Shown here: piece after piece, positions 1 to 7,214 of the stretch
Layout of the letters: every line of letters begins with the position of its first letter
How positions within the stretch are numbered: position 1 is the stretch's first letter
From: a virus
DNA: 48,137 bases
Strand: one strand, 5' to 3'
Virus record (IMG/VR): IMGVR_UViG_3300046836_000237
Coordinates: 1-48,137 of that record
Made by a program: the position numbers and the translations under genes
The notes under the pieces: generated by a model
What the model was told of the DNA's origin: nothing
The model's input: only the letters and a program-made list of their open reading frames with translations
Database searches by the model: none

Positions 1-7
1 CTTCCCC

Positions 8-31
8 ACCCCTGCACTGTCATACAGGGGT
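8..31 (-). terminator. Hairpin beyond the end of the early leftward operon
   Basis: ACCCCTG (8-14) and CAGGGGT (25-31) form a 7-bp stem around a 10-nt loop. It lies just past the last leftward early gene, so it could end or attenuate that operon. No T-tract follows on either strand, so a strong intrinsic terminator is not supported. I see no gene in bases 1-112. Confidence 0.35.
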
Positions 32-112
32 CTACCTATTCGCGTGCGCGTCGCTGATAACGGTTGACGCCTTGCTGCTCTCATGCAGGCGCGCAGCACG
101 GTGAGCGTGGGC

Positions 113-289
113 CTACTCATGCTTGCTGCCGCACACCACGCACAGGCCGTTGGCCACACGCCGCGCGTGCTCGGCTTCGTCTGCAGCGTCGTTGTTGGCA
201 GCACGCAAGTCGCACGCAACGCCCTCGCCATACTCGCGCAACAAACGCTCAACCATATCGCGCAGCACATCGAGTTGGTGCACGTTCAT
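113..289 (-). CDS. Small CxxC protein, 58 aa
   Basis: This short frame starts at ATG 289, which overlaps the TGA of the gene upstream (286-288) as ATGA, and ends with TAG at 113-115. The product is an acidic, helical-looking protein (MNVHQLDVLRDMVERLL at the start) that ends in a CVVCGSKHE tail. The CxxC pair could be half of a metal site, or two chains could share one. It is the last gene of the leftward early operon. The start overlap and protein-like composition make it a real gene; its function is unknown. Confidence 0.7.
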   Translation of the reverse strand: MNVHQLDVLRDMVERLLREYGEGVACDLRAANNDAADEAEHARRVANGLCVVCGSKHE

Positions 290-573
290 GGCTGCGTGCC
301 TGCGGGCGGCGGCGGTGAGCTTGCAGCTGTTGGCTTCACTGACGCACGCATGACCTGTGCGACTTGTTGGGGCTCAAGCGCTTCGAGCATTTTGCTCACG
401 ACGGGCGGGAGCGGCTTGAATCCCATGGCGCCATAGAGCCCCGTCGCGAGCGAGCAAAGCGCTGTGGCGATCGCGGGTTGTGTCTTGAGCACCGTGAACG
501 CGAGCGCGTAACACGCCGCACACACGCTCACGCCAAGCACGTGTATCCAGTTCACTTTGGTTTGGTCGGTCAT
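286..573 (-). CDS. Small two-span membrane protein, holin-like in shape
   Basis: A 95-aa protein with two hydrophobic stretches (about residues 9-29 and 33-52), a charged amphipathic segment (about 58-78) and a Pro/Ala/Ser-rich tail. Two spans in under 100 residues fits many phage holins and small superinfection-exclusion membrane proteins, but no specific family motif is visible. ATG 573 overlaps the TGA of the upstream gene (ATGA). It lies at the far end of the early operon; on a circular map that is just upstream of the late operon, which leaves a lysis role possible but unproven. Confidence 0.65.
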   Translation of the reverse strand: MTDQTKVNWIHVLGVSVCAACYALAFTVLKTQPAIATALCSLATGLYGAMGFKPLPPVVSKMLEALEPQQVAQVMRASVKPTAASSPPPPAGTQP

Positions 574-773
574 TGTTTCTCAGTCTCGACTTTCAGCATG
601 CACTCGATCGTTAGATTGCTCGCGACGAGGACCCTCGCGAGACTCGCGAGCGCGTCGGCGTTCACGCGCAGTGCTTCGGCGATAACCGTCACCGCTTGGG
701 CGTGCGCTGGCGAATACTGCACGCCCACGAAACTGCAGTCAGACACACGCGTCGACTTGCTCGCGGTTTTCAC
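570..773 (-). CDS. Small helical protein, 67 aa, GTG start
   Basis: GTG at 773-771 overlaps the TGA of the preceding gene (GTGA) and is preceded at 8 nt by GGAG, so this start is preferred. The frame stays open further upstream, but there it is an arginine-rich shadow of the neighbouring gene. The product has one predicted helix-rich core (SPAHAQAVTVIAEALRVN, then ALASLARVLV). I do not recognise a family. It is translationally coupled to the Acb2-like gene upstream and the membrane protein downstream. Confidence 0.6.
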   Translation of the reverse strand: MKTASKSTRVSDCSFVGVQYSPAHAQAVTVIAEALRVNADALASLARVLVASNLTIECMLKVETEKQ

Positions 774-1012
774 TTGCCGATCTCCGCTGGCGGCGCAGCT
801 CCGAGATCGACCGCTATCGACGCGCGCACAGCTGCGTCCTTGGCTTCGAGCAACTTGCGAAGCATTGCGGTGCGCTCGGGGTTGCGTGGCAGCTTCACCA
901 CCATGTCGTTCGCGAGCTCGCAAAACGGACGCGAGATCGCCTGCATGGCTGGCCCTAAATGGGCGAAGTTGAAGTATTGCATGATGTGATCGGGTGGCTC
1001 GTGTGGTGCCAT
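770..1012 (-). CDS. Candidate Acb2/Tad1-type hairpin protein, possible CBASS or Thoeris antagonist
   Basis: An 80-aa protein. Residues 13-68 run from YFNFAHLGPAMQAISRPF through PRNPERTAMLRKLLEAKDAA to VRASIA. A helix, then P-x-x-x-ER-x-x-x-LRKLLEAKD-x-x-VRA, matches my memory of phage proteins annotated with the Acb2/Tad1 hairpin domain, which sequester cyclic nucleotide signals used by CBASS and Thoeris immunity. ATG 1012 is preceded by AAAGGA at about 13 nt; the long upstream extension of the frame is a shadow. The gene sits in a row of tiny early genes, a common place for anti-defence genes. The family match is by eye only, and signal binding is inference. Confidence 0.5.
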   Translation of the reverse strand: MAPHEPPDHIMQYFNFAHLGPAMQAISRPFCELANDMVVKLPRNPERTAMLRKLLEAKDAAVRASIAVDLGAAPPAEIGK

Positions 1013-1043
1013 GATGACAGTTGTGTCCTTTCTGACTGTGTGA

Positions 1044-1193
1044 CTACTGCAAGTTGACTTTGGGGTGCTCGATTTGTGCGAGCTTGTCGCGCGCACACGC
1101 CACGCATAGGTGCCAGTGCACGCCGCGGTAAACGAGCAGCACGGTCGACGCGCGACCGCACGCGCTACACATGCGGGGCTTGCTACTCGGCAT
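1044..1193 (-). CDS. Zinc-ribbon-like microprotein, 49 aa
   Basis: ATG 1193 to TAG 1044-1046. The product has two Cys pairs, C9-x-x-C12 and C30-x-x-C33, with a short beta-like stretch between them (VLLVYRGVHWHL), the layout of a minimal zinc ribbon. It overlaps the end of the HTH gene upstream by 11 nt and has no clear Shine-Dalgarno, so translation is probably coupled. The paired CxxC spacing and the fit into the gap between two genes support a real gene. A small DNA-, RNA- or protein-binding zinc module is likely; no function can be assigned. Confidence 0.65.
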   Translation of the reverse strand: MPSSKPRMCSACGRASTVLLVYRGVHWHLCVACARDKLAQIEHPKVNLQ

Positions 1194-1410
1194 GCGCGCG
1201 TAGCCATTTGTCGACGCGAACGCGTGTGCTTTTCACTGGCGCATGCTTTTGCTTGCCCAGTTCGATCCGGTGAATCGTCTGTTGGTGCACGCCCACGAGC
1301 TTCGCCAGCTCGGCTTGTGTGAGCTTTTGGGCTCGCCGCGCCTTGCGTAGCTGCAGCGAGTAGGGCGGCACACACAACACGCGTTCGAGTTCTTTTGTGC
1401 AGTACGTCAT
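1183..1410 (-). CDS. XRE/Cro-type HTH regulator, 75 aa
   Basis: Residues about 17-52 form a classic five-helix Xre helix-turn-helix (LRKARRAQKLTQAELAKLVG, then VHQQTIHRIELGK). The basic C-terminal part may be an extra DNA contact. ATG 1410 is supported by GGAGG 12 nt upstream and by an ATGA overlap with the gene before it. At 75 aa it has no dimerisation or cleavage domain. It sits late in the early operon, so it could be a Cro-like timer or late-gene regulator; the target is not visible here. Confidence 0.85.
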   Translation of the reverse strand: MTYCTKELERVLCVPPYSLQLRKARRAQKLTQAELAKLVGVHQQTIHRIELGKQKHAPVKSTRVRVDKWLRAHAE

Positions 1411-1664
1411 AGCTTCGTGGTTCCTCCGTTGCTGTTGAGTCGTTCGACGATCGCGTTTATGTGCCGACGCGCTTGCACTTCGAGATCGCACGCGCGGCTT
1501 CCGTACGTTGCCGACCATCGGATCTCACCGAGATCCCACAATCGCTTTTCGACCATTTCGAGCGCTGCGATCGCTGCTATGTGCAGCTTGTATACGTGCC
1601 GCACGAGCTCGTGTTGCTGCGCCGATTGATAGGCGTCTTGAAGCAAGCGTGCGCTCTCACGCAT
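1407..1664 (-). CDS. Hypothetical helical phage protein, 85 aa
   Basis: ATG 1664 has AGGTG nearby and overlaps the end of the preceding gene by 8 nt; the stop overlaps the start of the HTH gene (ATGA). The protein is largely alpha-helical and charged (AAIAALEMVEKRLWDLGEIR, later LEVQARRHINAIVERLN). No catalytic motif is visible. The longer open frame upstream is the antisense-like shadow of the neighbouring gene and was not used. Function unknown. Confidence 0.65.
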   Translation of the reverse strand: MRESARLLQDAYQSAQQHELVRHVYKLHIAAIAALEMVEKRLWDLGEIRWSATYGSRACDLEVQARRHINAIVERLNSNGGTTKL

Positions 1665-2205
1665 GGGCACACCTGGCCAGCGAAACAAACCACTCTGCGA
1701 GCGCGAGCGGCGTGAGTCGAACGCGCTTGCCGCCCGCACTTGGCAACCGCGATCCGCGCGGCCCGCTCGTGACTCGATGCGTAGCCGTGCCGCCGTAGCG
1801 CATGCCATGCATCACGAGATCGGGCGGCACACGCACCGTGTAGATCCACGTTGGTTTGACACAACAGTGCCCCCAACTGACTTGGTTGATCAGCCACGTC
1901 CGACCGCTGTGCGCGTCGGGTAGCTCGCCCGGGAACGGCATGCGGCAATGACGAAACAGAGTGCTATGTGCGGGGTGTTCAAGTACGCCGCCAAACGCGC
2001 GCACTTGCTCGACCGCGCGCGGTGCGCACGATGGATCTTGCTTTGTGCACATGAAGCGCAAGCGCGACCATGGGCCGCATGGTGGATGCGCGACGACAGC
2101 GTGCGGCCCGTCGTAGCGCTTCGCATCGCGCGCTACGTCCCACGCATCGACGCCAGCCATGTGCGCGTATGGGCCGCGCGGGTCGATGTACAGTGCAGCG
2201 ATCAC
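1657..2205 (-). CDS. Phage PPC-motif protein, cytosine-methyltransferase-like fragment
   Basis: A 182-aa protein starting MIAALYIDPRGPY, with a strongly conserved-looking AHPPCGPWSRLR segment near residues 39-50, then GGVLEHPAHS and a WGHCCVKPTWIY segment. Such short proteins recur in tailed-phage genomes. The PPC motif recalls the catalytic motif IV of C5-cytosine methyltransferases (nucleophilic Cys), but the SAM-binding N-terminus and the target-recognition region of a full enzyme are missing. GTG 2205 overlaps the upstream TGA (GTGA). I treat it as a conserved phage protein with possible nucleotide- or DNA-modifying ancestry; activity is unproven. Confidence 0.7.
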   Translation of the reverse strand: MIAALYIDPRGPYAHMAGVDAWDVARDAKRYDGPHAVVAHPPCGPWSRLRFMCTKQDPSCAPRAVEQVRAFGGVLEHPAHSTLFRHCRMPFPGELPDAHSGRTWLINQVSWGHCCVKPTWIYTVRVPPDLVMHGMRYGGTATHRVTSGPRGSRLPSAGGKRVRLTPLALAEWFVSLARCAHA

Positions 2206-2882
2206 GGGCGCACCGTGCCCGCCGCTGGTAGCTGCACAGACAACTCACGCACGCGCTTGGGGAGCACCTTGCCGACTTGCGGCGCGCGTGCGGCCCAACG
2301 TGCGATCAAGATCGCCGCCGCTTCGTCGTCGCCGACGCCATACGTGGGAAAGCGCGCCTTGCGTGCGATGGCACACGCGTTGACTTCGTGCTGCGCCGCC
2401 GCGATCTCGTACGGGCGCACTTCGTCGCGCTTCATACGCGTGCAACCGCGCGGCAAGATCAGCGCGCGCCACGTGACGGGGTACACAGACACGACGTGGC
2501 CGATCGAGCGGCGCGCACGCCGCCAACCCGCAAGCCAACGCTCACGCGCTGCAGCGAGACCCGCGATCGTCGACATCGAGCCGCCGTATGCGCGTTCGAG
2601 CACGAGCACGAGCGGCCGATCGCTGTTTATGTGAGCGAGCCCGCTTGCCGTCGCGATCACGTCGTCGAGTTCTTGCGCGTCGAGCGTGTCGAGCTCGCCC
2701 GAATAGGCGAGCTTGCCATCGCAGCGAATGGCCCAGCCGCTATTGGCTGCAGTGTCGACCGCGAGCACCACGCACCGCCACGCGAGCAAACTCCCGCTAT
2801 CGCGCGGTGACTTTGCGCGGGTTTTCTTTTTGGCGGGCGCGCCGAGCTGCGCGCGCAACTTCGAGATCCGAATGCGCGTCAT
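2202..2882 (-). CDS. RuvC-like Holliday junction resolvase
   Basis: A 226-aa RNase-H-fold endonuclease. Strand one carries LAVDTAANSGWAI (Asp43), the central strand LVLVLERAYGG (Glu96) and the last helix YGVGDDEAAAILIARW (Asp185/Asp186), matching the acidic metal-binding triad of RuvC-like resolvases. A basic N-terminus (about 1-30) probably binds DNA. It would resolve branched intermediates from replication and recombination before packaging. ATG 2882 overlaps the upstream TGA and has GGGAG at 10 nt; the longer upstream frame is a shadow. It lies downstream of the primase-helicase in the same operon. Confidence 0.85.
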   Translation of the reverse strand: MTRIRISKLRAQLGAPAKKKTRAKSPRDSGSLLAWRCVVLAVDTAANSGWAIRCDGKLAYSGELDTLDAQELDDVIATASGLAHINSDRPLVLVLERAYGGSMSTIAGLAAARERWLAGWRRARRSIGHVVSVYPVTWRALILPRGCTRMKRDEVRPYEIAAAQHEVNACAIARKARFPTYGVGDDEAAAILIARWAARAPQVGKVLPKRVRELSVQLPAAGTVRP

Positions 2883-3118
2883 GGTGCGGGCACTCCCGCG
2901 TGCAGCTCGAAGGCGTGCGCGGCAACAATGCGGGCCTCCCATGAATCCGCTGGGTTGGGGATCGCGTGCGTACGGATCGCCTCACGGATCCGCAGCTCGA
3001 CCCAGGCGATCGCCACGCTGCGCCGCTCCCAGTACGAGGGGTGATCGCGGTGTGTGCCGCATGTGGCGAGGTAGCTACGTATGCGCCACCACGTCGCCGA
3101 GTCTTTTAGGTTGCTCAC
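2879..3118 (-). CDS. Hypothetical protein, 79 aa
   Basis: GTG 3118 overlaps the preceding TGA (GTGA), and the stop overlaps the resolvase start (ATGA), so the gene is coupled on both sides. The protein is aromatic-rich (ATWWRIRSYLATCGTHRDH, YWERRSVAIAWVELRIREAI) and looks compact and helical. No family is recognised. Its position suggests a small accessory to DNA metabolism, but nothing in the sequence shows this. Confidence 0.65.
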   Translation of the reverse strand: MSNLKDSATWWRIRSYLATCGTHRDHPSYWERRSVAIAWVELRIREAIRTHAIPNPADSWEARIVAAHAFELHAGVPAP

Positions 3119-3642
3119 ACGGGCCTCGCTTTCCGTTCAGTGCCATCCACGGTCACGCTCAAGAGCTCGGCGCCCCACAGCCACAGCACGCGCCCGAGCG
3201 GCATGCGCGGCGAGCTCGGCACGTCGACCGCGCTCAAGCCCCCCAGTGCCTTCGACGCCGTGAGGGGCTGCGACGGGTGCGCGCGCAGCTCGGCGAGCCA
3301 GGCGCGTAGCGTCACGTGCGACGCGCGGTCGTTCTCAGCGGCTAGGCACAACGCCATGAGCTCTGGCGGCCCGAGCACGAGCCCGCCCGTCGCGCGTAGC
3401 CCCTCGTACTGGGCACGTGACCAAGTGACAGCGAAGAGGTCCCGCCCGCCACGTAGGCGGCACCAAAGCGTCGTCGGGTAGTCGTACTCGCCGAAGTGGT
3501 CGCACGGGACCGTGAGCGCTTCGGTGACCGCGATCGGGCCGAGCTCGGGCGGCGGCAAATAAGCCACACTCGACGTTTCACCGTCAACGGATTCGGCCGC
3601 TGACAACGCATTCAGGCTCGGAGCTGTACGCTTCTTGCTCAT
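3115..3642 (-). CDS. Hypothetical protein, 175 aa
   Basis: ATG 3642 follows GGGAG at 8 nt, which fixes the start; a longer in-frame start at 3684 lies inside the repeat region and is less likely. The protein has a Ser/Ala-rich lead, a central segment (LTVPCDHFGEYDYPTTLWCR, then LFAVTWSRAQYEGLRATGG) and an amphipathic C-terminal half. No catalytic motif is recognised. It is the first gene after the palindromic repeat region and is coupled to the next gene by GTGA. Confidence 0.65.
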   Translation of the reverse strand: MSKKRTAPSLNALSAAESVDGETSSVAYLPPPELGPIAVTEALTVPCDHFGEYDYPTTLWCRLRGGRDLFAVTWSRAQYEGLRATGGLVLGPPELMALCLAAENDRASHVTLRAWLAELRAHPSQPLTASKALGGLSAVDVPSSPRMPLGRVLWLWGAELLSVTVDGTERKARPV

Positions 3643-3956
3643 AAGCGAAGCTCCCGGTAGCCAAGTAGCCAAAAAGGTAGCCAAAATACCTTTTGGTATT
3701 GCTCAATGATTTCTAAGCGGTAGCCAATATAGCCAAGGTAGCCAGTCCTAAAAACGACCCATGTAGGAATTTTATCGTTGCTACCCCCATGCGCCACGGT
3801 ACCCGCATACGGAATTGATAAAATTCCTTGCATGGGTCGTTGTTTTCCCTTGGCTACCTTGGCTATTTGGCTACCATGCGCGAAATCATTGAGGATTTCG
3901 GCGAAAAAGGTAGCCAAAAAGGTAGCCAAGTAGCCAGTTTTCCGTCTGCTGGTCAT
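3639..3956 (-). CDS. Doubtful open frame across the palindromic repeat region
   Basis: A 105-codon frame starts at ATG 3956 overlapping the primase-helicase TGA (ATGA) and ends with TGA overlapping the next ATG (3642), exactly like its neighbours. Its content is odd: the repeats translate as LATFLATFF, GYLGYIGYRL and FWLPFWLLGYREL, and the region is AT-richer than adjacent genes. Either a low-complexity protein is made, or the frame is kept open only to pass ribosomes across a DNA element. I favour the DNA element but keep the frame because both junctions are coupled. Confidence 0.35.
   Translation of the reverse strand: MTSRRKTGYLATFLATFFAEILNDFAHGSQIAKVAKGKQRPMQGILSIPYAGTVAHGGSNDKIPTWVVFRTGYLGYIGYRLEIIEQYQKVFWLPFWLLGYRELRL
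3656..3936. repeat. TAGCCA iterons and large imperfect palindrome, candidate replication origin
   Basis: Twelve TAGCCA units, most as GGTAGCCA, occur in three blocks: forward at 3656, 3666, 3676, 3719, 3730 and 3737; inverted at 3851, 3860 and 3868; forward again at 3909, 3921 and 3931. The blocks at 3719-3744 and 3851-3875 are inverted copies with one length difference. Inside them GATAAAATTCCT and CATGGGTCGTT pair with 3751-3776, and outside them CTCAATGATTTC (3702) pairs with GAAATCATTGAG (3882). The whole is a roughly 190-bp imperfect inverted repeat with a 40-bp centre (3777-3816). Its place beside the primase-helicase suggests an origin; this role is inferred. Confidence 0.75.
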
Positions 3957-6535
3957 ATAGACCCCGCATCGGCTGACATTTCGGACTGTGGCTTTAGGTA
4001 GGTAAAGCGAAGGTTTTTCCCTCCGACTTTCACCTGCTTATCAAGCCGGGCTGCGTCGTGCTCGACCCAACCGAGCTTGATCCATTCGCGTATTACCGCG
4101 CGTTGCGCAAGCCCGTTGCGCAAGCAAAACGCTTTCAGCTCGGCCGGGATGATCAAGACCGCGCCATCCGGCCTGCGGAAGCCATGGCGAGCGCGCGTCG
4201 CCCCGTGCGACTTCTTCGGATCTTCGCCTGTCAATGGATTCGCTTCCAATTCTGGGAACGCTTCGGGGTCGGATAAGACCCACTGCTCGACCGCGTCGCG
4301 CGCACGCTCGCCCAAGCCGGCGATCGCTTCGCGCTGCGAGGTGTTGCCAAACAGGCGGATCATGGTCGACCCGTCCGCCGACCCGAGCCCGAGCTCGGCC
4401 GCCATGACCTCGGCAAGTGCGAGCACTCCAAAGTAGGACGCGACCCGACCTTGCAAGGCGTCTTTGGTTTGCAAGCGAAGCGTCTTCGTGAGCTTGGCGA
4501 GCGCGTCGCGGTAGGGCGCCCAGTCTTCGATCGCGAGCAGCGTTTCGATCCACGCTTGACCGAACTGGCCACAGTGCGCGGCGCACTCGGCGCGAAGCGC
4601 GTCGACGTCGGCGGCGTTCAGCATGCCGAAACCGTTGACCGGCACCTGTATGACGCGCACTTGGGCGCCCGTGGCGTTCGACTCGTCGGCGAGTTCACGC
4701 TCGCCAGTCGAGAGCACCACAGTGCGCCATGAGACTGTTTCGCGTAGCGACAGGTCACGCTGCGCGCGCGTGCGACCGCCGCCGTTGATCAGCGCGTACA
4801 CCTGTCGCTCGGCCGCTTGCGGATCGCCGCCGCCGATCTCGTCGTAGCACTGTGGCAAGTCGTTTAGGATCGACGCGCGCAGCTCGGCGCCCGACGCTGT
4901 GACGTTCCATGAGGCAAGCCACTGCGGCGAGTTGGGATCGCCGAAAATGCTCGCGGCGATCTTGAGCATCGACGTCTTTCCGCGCGACGACTCGCCGACC
5001 AAGTGCACCGCGAAGTTGGTTGCGCCAAGCGGCTCGAGTAGCGTTGCGGCAAGTGCGGCCGCAATCATCGCCGCGCACACGGGGTCCGCCGACCATGCAC
5101 GCTTGAGCGCTGCTAGGTGCGCCTCGAACGTCCCGCGCGGTGCGAGCGAGCCAAACATCTTTTTGCGATCGCCGCGCGTGTCGAGCGCGACGAGCGGTTT
5201 CGATTGATCGGCGGTGATCGGCTCGTGCGAGACGAACGTGCGAACGCCCGCGATGCGATGCCAACCGGTTTGCGCAACGCAGTCGATGCGCTCGATGATC
5301 GATGCGTTGACGCGCTCGAAGTCTTCGAGCCAGTCGACGATCTTGCTCGCCGAGTTCGATGTAACGGGCGCGCCGATCGGGCCGAGCTCGGCGACCATCG
5401 TGCGCGCGTCGACGACTGCCTTGCGCGACACACACGCCGAGTGCCAGCGCTGGTTAGTCTCGAAGGCAAGATCAAAGCGGGCGTCGCCGGTGTAGTGATC
5501 GACCAAGTGTCGCGTGATGAAAATTGGCGATGGTGCGATGCGAGCTGCGCCGTGCTTTTCGTCGACGGCTTCGCGCCACAGTGACCCGTCTTTTTGCAGC
5601 TCGTACCCAAGCGGCATAACAAGCGCCTCGGGCACTGGCGCCTCTCGCATGGCCTTGATCGAGCGCACGCGCTGCAGCGGCTGGCGCGGATCGATCGGCT
5701 CGATGTCAGCGGCGGACGCGATCAGTGCGCGCACAGCGTCGCCGCCGTGAGCGGCATAGTAATCGTCGATGCCTTTGTGTTTGCCGGGCGGCGGCGTGAC
5801 GAACTTGACCGAGCGCGCACCCGCTGCGAGCAGCACGCCCGCGAGCGTTTGGGCCGCTTTCATCACCCTGTCATTCGCGCTCGCATCGTTGTCGAACACG
5901 ATCACGTGATCGCATCCAGTGATCAGCACGTGCTCGACGATCTCGGGGTGCAACGCGTGCTCGGGTCGCTTCGCAGCGTCGACCCAGTTCCACACGCCAG
6001 TCAGCCCGACGCACACGCAACCCTCTTGATCGAGCGCGAGCGCTTTTTTCTCACCTTCGGTCCACAGCTTGGGCTCGGCCGACCGATAGTTGCCGCTTGC
6101 TCGTGCGCGCGGTGCAAAAAACACCATCGACGCCGAGCCCTCGGGTTGCTCGTACTTGACTACGCGCTCCTTGCCCTTGCCCTTGCGAATGATGCGCGGA
6201 TAGGTCGGACGTAACCGGTACGCGTGCGGCGCGGCTTCGCCTGGCCGAAAAAACGGAAACACTAGGATCCCACCCGATGCGCGCGTGTACTTGGCAACCT
6301 TCAAGAGCTCGGCGATCCGCACGCTGTGCAGCTCGGTATAGAGCGCGGCGAGCGCGATCGTTTCGTCGGTGAGCCCCGACGCATGCAGCTGCTCTAAGTG
6401 CTCGGCGCTCACTTCGCGCTTGGGCGGCAGCTGCACAACCACCTCTCGCAACTTCGTGGGCGGCGGCGGAACGGGCGCGCCCGTGCCGTCTTTGGTGTTC
6501 GTCCCGTCGCCGTCCTTTGTGTTGTCTTCGCTCAC
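3953..6535 (-). CDS. Primase-helicase: DUF3854 TOPRIM-like plus DUF927 ATPase
   Basis: An 860-aa replication protein. Residues about 60-270 look like a DUF3854 TOPRIM-like primase part: LWTEGEKKALA (157-167), VGLTGVWNW, VIVFDNDAS (211-219) and KGIDDYYAAHGG (254-265). Residues about 300-700 form a DUF927-type helicase core with Walker A GESSRGKT (514-521), Walker B-like LPQCYDEIG (560-568) and a sensor-like VLSTGERELADES. It should open and prime the phage origin. GTG 6535 is preceded by AAAGG at 8 nt. It is the major gene of the early leftward operon and lies directly beside the palindromic repeat region. Confidence 0.88.
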   Translation of the reverse strand: MSEDNTKDGDGTNTKDGTGAPVPPPPTKLREVVVQLPPKREVSAEHLEQLHASGLTDETIALAALYTELHSVRIAELLKVAKYTRASGGILVFPFFRPGEAAPHAYRLRPTYPRIIRKGKGKERVVKYEQPEGSASMVFFAPRARASGNYRSAEPKLWTEGEKKALALDQEGCVCVGLTGVWNWVDAAKRPEHALHPEIVEHVLITGCDHVIVFDNDASANDRVMKAAQTLAGVLLAAGARSVKFVTPPPGKHKGIDDYYAAHGGDAVRALIASAADIEPIDPRQPLQRVRSIKAMREAPVPEALVMPLGYELQKDGSLWREAVDEKHGAARIAPSPIFITRHLVDHYTGDARFDLAFETNQRWHSACVSRKAVVDARTMVAELGPIGAPVTSNSASKIVDWLEDFERVNASIIERIDCVAQTGWHRIAGVRTFVSHEPITADQSKPLVALDTRGDRKKMFGSLAPRGTFEAHLAALKRAWSADPVCAAMIAAALAATLLEPLGATNFAVHLVGESSRGKTSMLKIAASIFGDPNSPQWLASWNVTASGAELRASILNDLPQCYDEIGGGDPQAAERQVYALINGGGRTRAQRDLSLRETVSWRTVVLSTGERELADESNATGAQVRVIQVPVNGFGMLNAADVDALRAECAAHCGQFGQAWIETLLAIEDWAPYRDALAKLTKTLRLQTKDALQGRVASYFGVLALAEVMAAELGLGSADGSTMIRLFGNTSQREAIAGLGERARDAVEQWVLSDPEAFPELEANPLTGEDPKKSHGATRARHGFRRPDGAVLIIPAELKAFCLRNGLAQRAVIREWIKLGWVEHDAARLDKQVKVGGKNLRFTYLKPQSEMSADAGSI

Positions 6536-6564
6536 GCTGCGCGCCTTTCAGTGTGGTGACGGAC

Positions 6565-7152
6565 TCAGGCGTGCGCGTGACGGGTGTGGCCTTTCGGTTT
6601 GGGTTTGGTCTTGACGGGCTTCGCTTTGGCTTTCGACTTTGCGGCGGGCGGCGTGGTGGTGCGCTTGCGCGCTGGCTTTGCGGGCGCAGCTGCGAGCGGC
6701 GGCTCAGTGTCGGCTGTCTCGAGCAGCTCGGCTTGGTCGACAAAACTGATTTCGCCTTCGTCGTCGCCGTCGCCGTCGAAGCCAAGCCCGACCTGACGAT
6801 CACCGCCGCTCATGGGCCGCGTGTCGATTTGTTCGCCCGTGTCCTGTCGGATCAGCTTGAAGCAATTTTGTTTGATCTCTTCTATCCACTTGCACTCGAC
6901 CATTCGCGACTCGGCGCCGAGCTCGATCACCTTGGCGAGCTTGGCGCGTTGCTCGGCGAGGTCATTGATCTGACCTGTCAGGCCGCGGCGGCTCGACTTG
7001 ATCGAAAGGATTTCGTTTTCGCAGTGCGCCATTTGATCGCCGCGCACGAGCATTTCGTCGGCGCTGAGCTTGCACACGCACTCGCGTTGCTCAGACTCGA
7101 CGTGCTGCGCGCGCGCGTGTCCGTTGCTGCCGTTTGATTTTGTCTTCGACAT
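6565..7152 (-). CDS. Conserved-looking early protein with coiled coil and basic tail
   Basis: A 195-aa protein. The middle (about 38-85) is charged and heptad-like (ILSIKSSRRGLTGQINDLAE, then QRAKLAKVIELG), consistent with a short coiled coil. It is followed by a segment with paired Cys/Trp (VECKWIEEIKQNCFKLIRQD), an acidic linker (DGDGDDEGEISF) and a Lys/Pro/Ala-rich tail (about 160-195) suited to nucleic-acid binding. It sits between the Cro-like gene and the primase-helicase, so a replication or DNA-binding accessory is plausible. Family not recognised. Confidence 0.7.
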   Translation of the reverse strand: MSKTKSNGSNGHARAQHVESEQRECVCKLSADEMLVRGDQMAHCENEILSIKSSRRGLTGQINDLAEQRAKLAKVIELGAESRMVECKWIEEIKQNCFKLIRQDTGEQIDTRPMSGGDRQVGLGFDGDGDDEGEISFVDQAELLETADTEPPLAAAPAKPARKRTTTPPAAKSKAKAKPVKTKPKPKGHTRHAHA

Positions 7153-7214
7153 GTGTCCCGTGTCCGATCTGGTGGTGAGAGTGTTTGCTGTAGCGGTCGG
7201 TCGCGCGCGTGGTG

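Noticed and set aside
2202-2942. ATG 2942 as the resolvase start
   Set aside because: The first 20 residues are Arg/Cys-rich shadow sequence; ATG 2882 has GGGAG and an ATGA overlap.
3656-3936. TAGCCA repeats as a CRISPR array
   Set aside because: Units are 6-8 bp, irregularly spaced and in both orientations, without spacers of constant length.
6051-6803. 250-codon leftward frame
   Set aside because: Arg/Ser-rich shadow of the primase-helicase and its neighbour in another frame.
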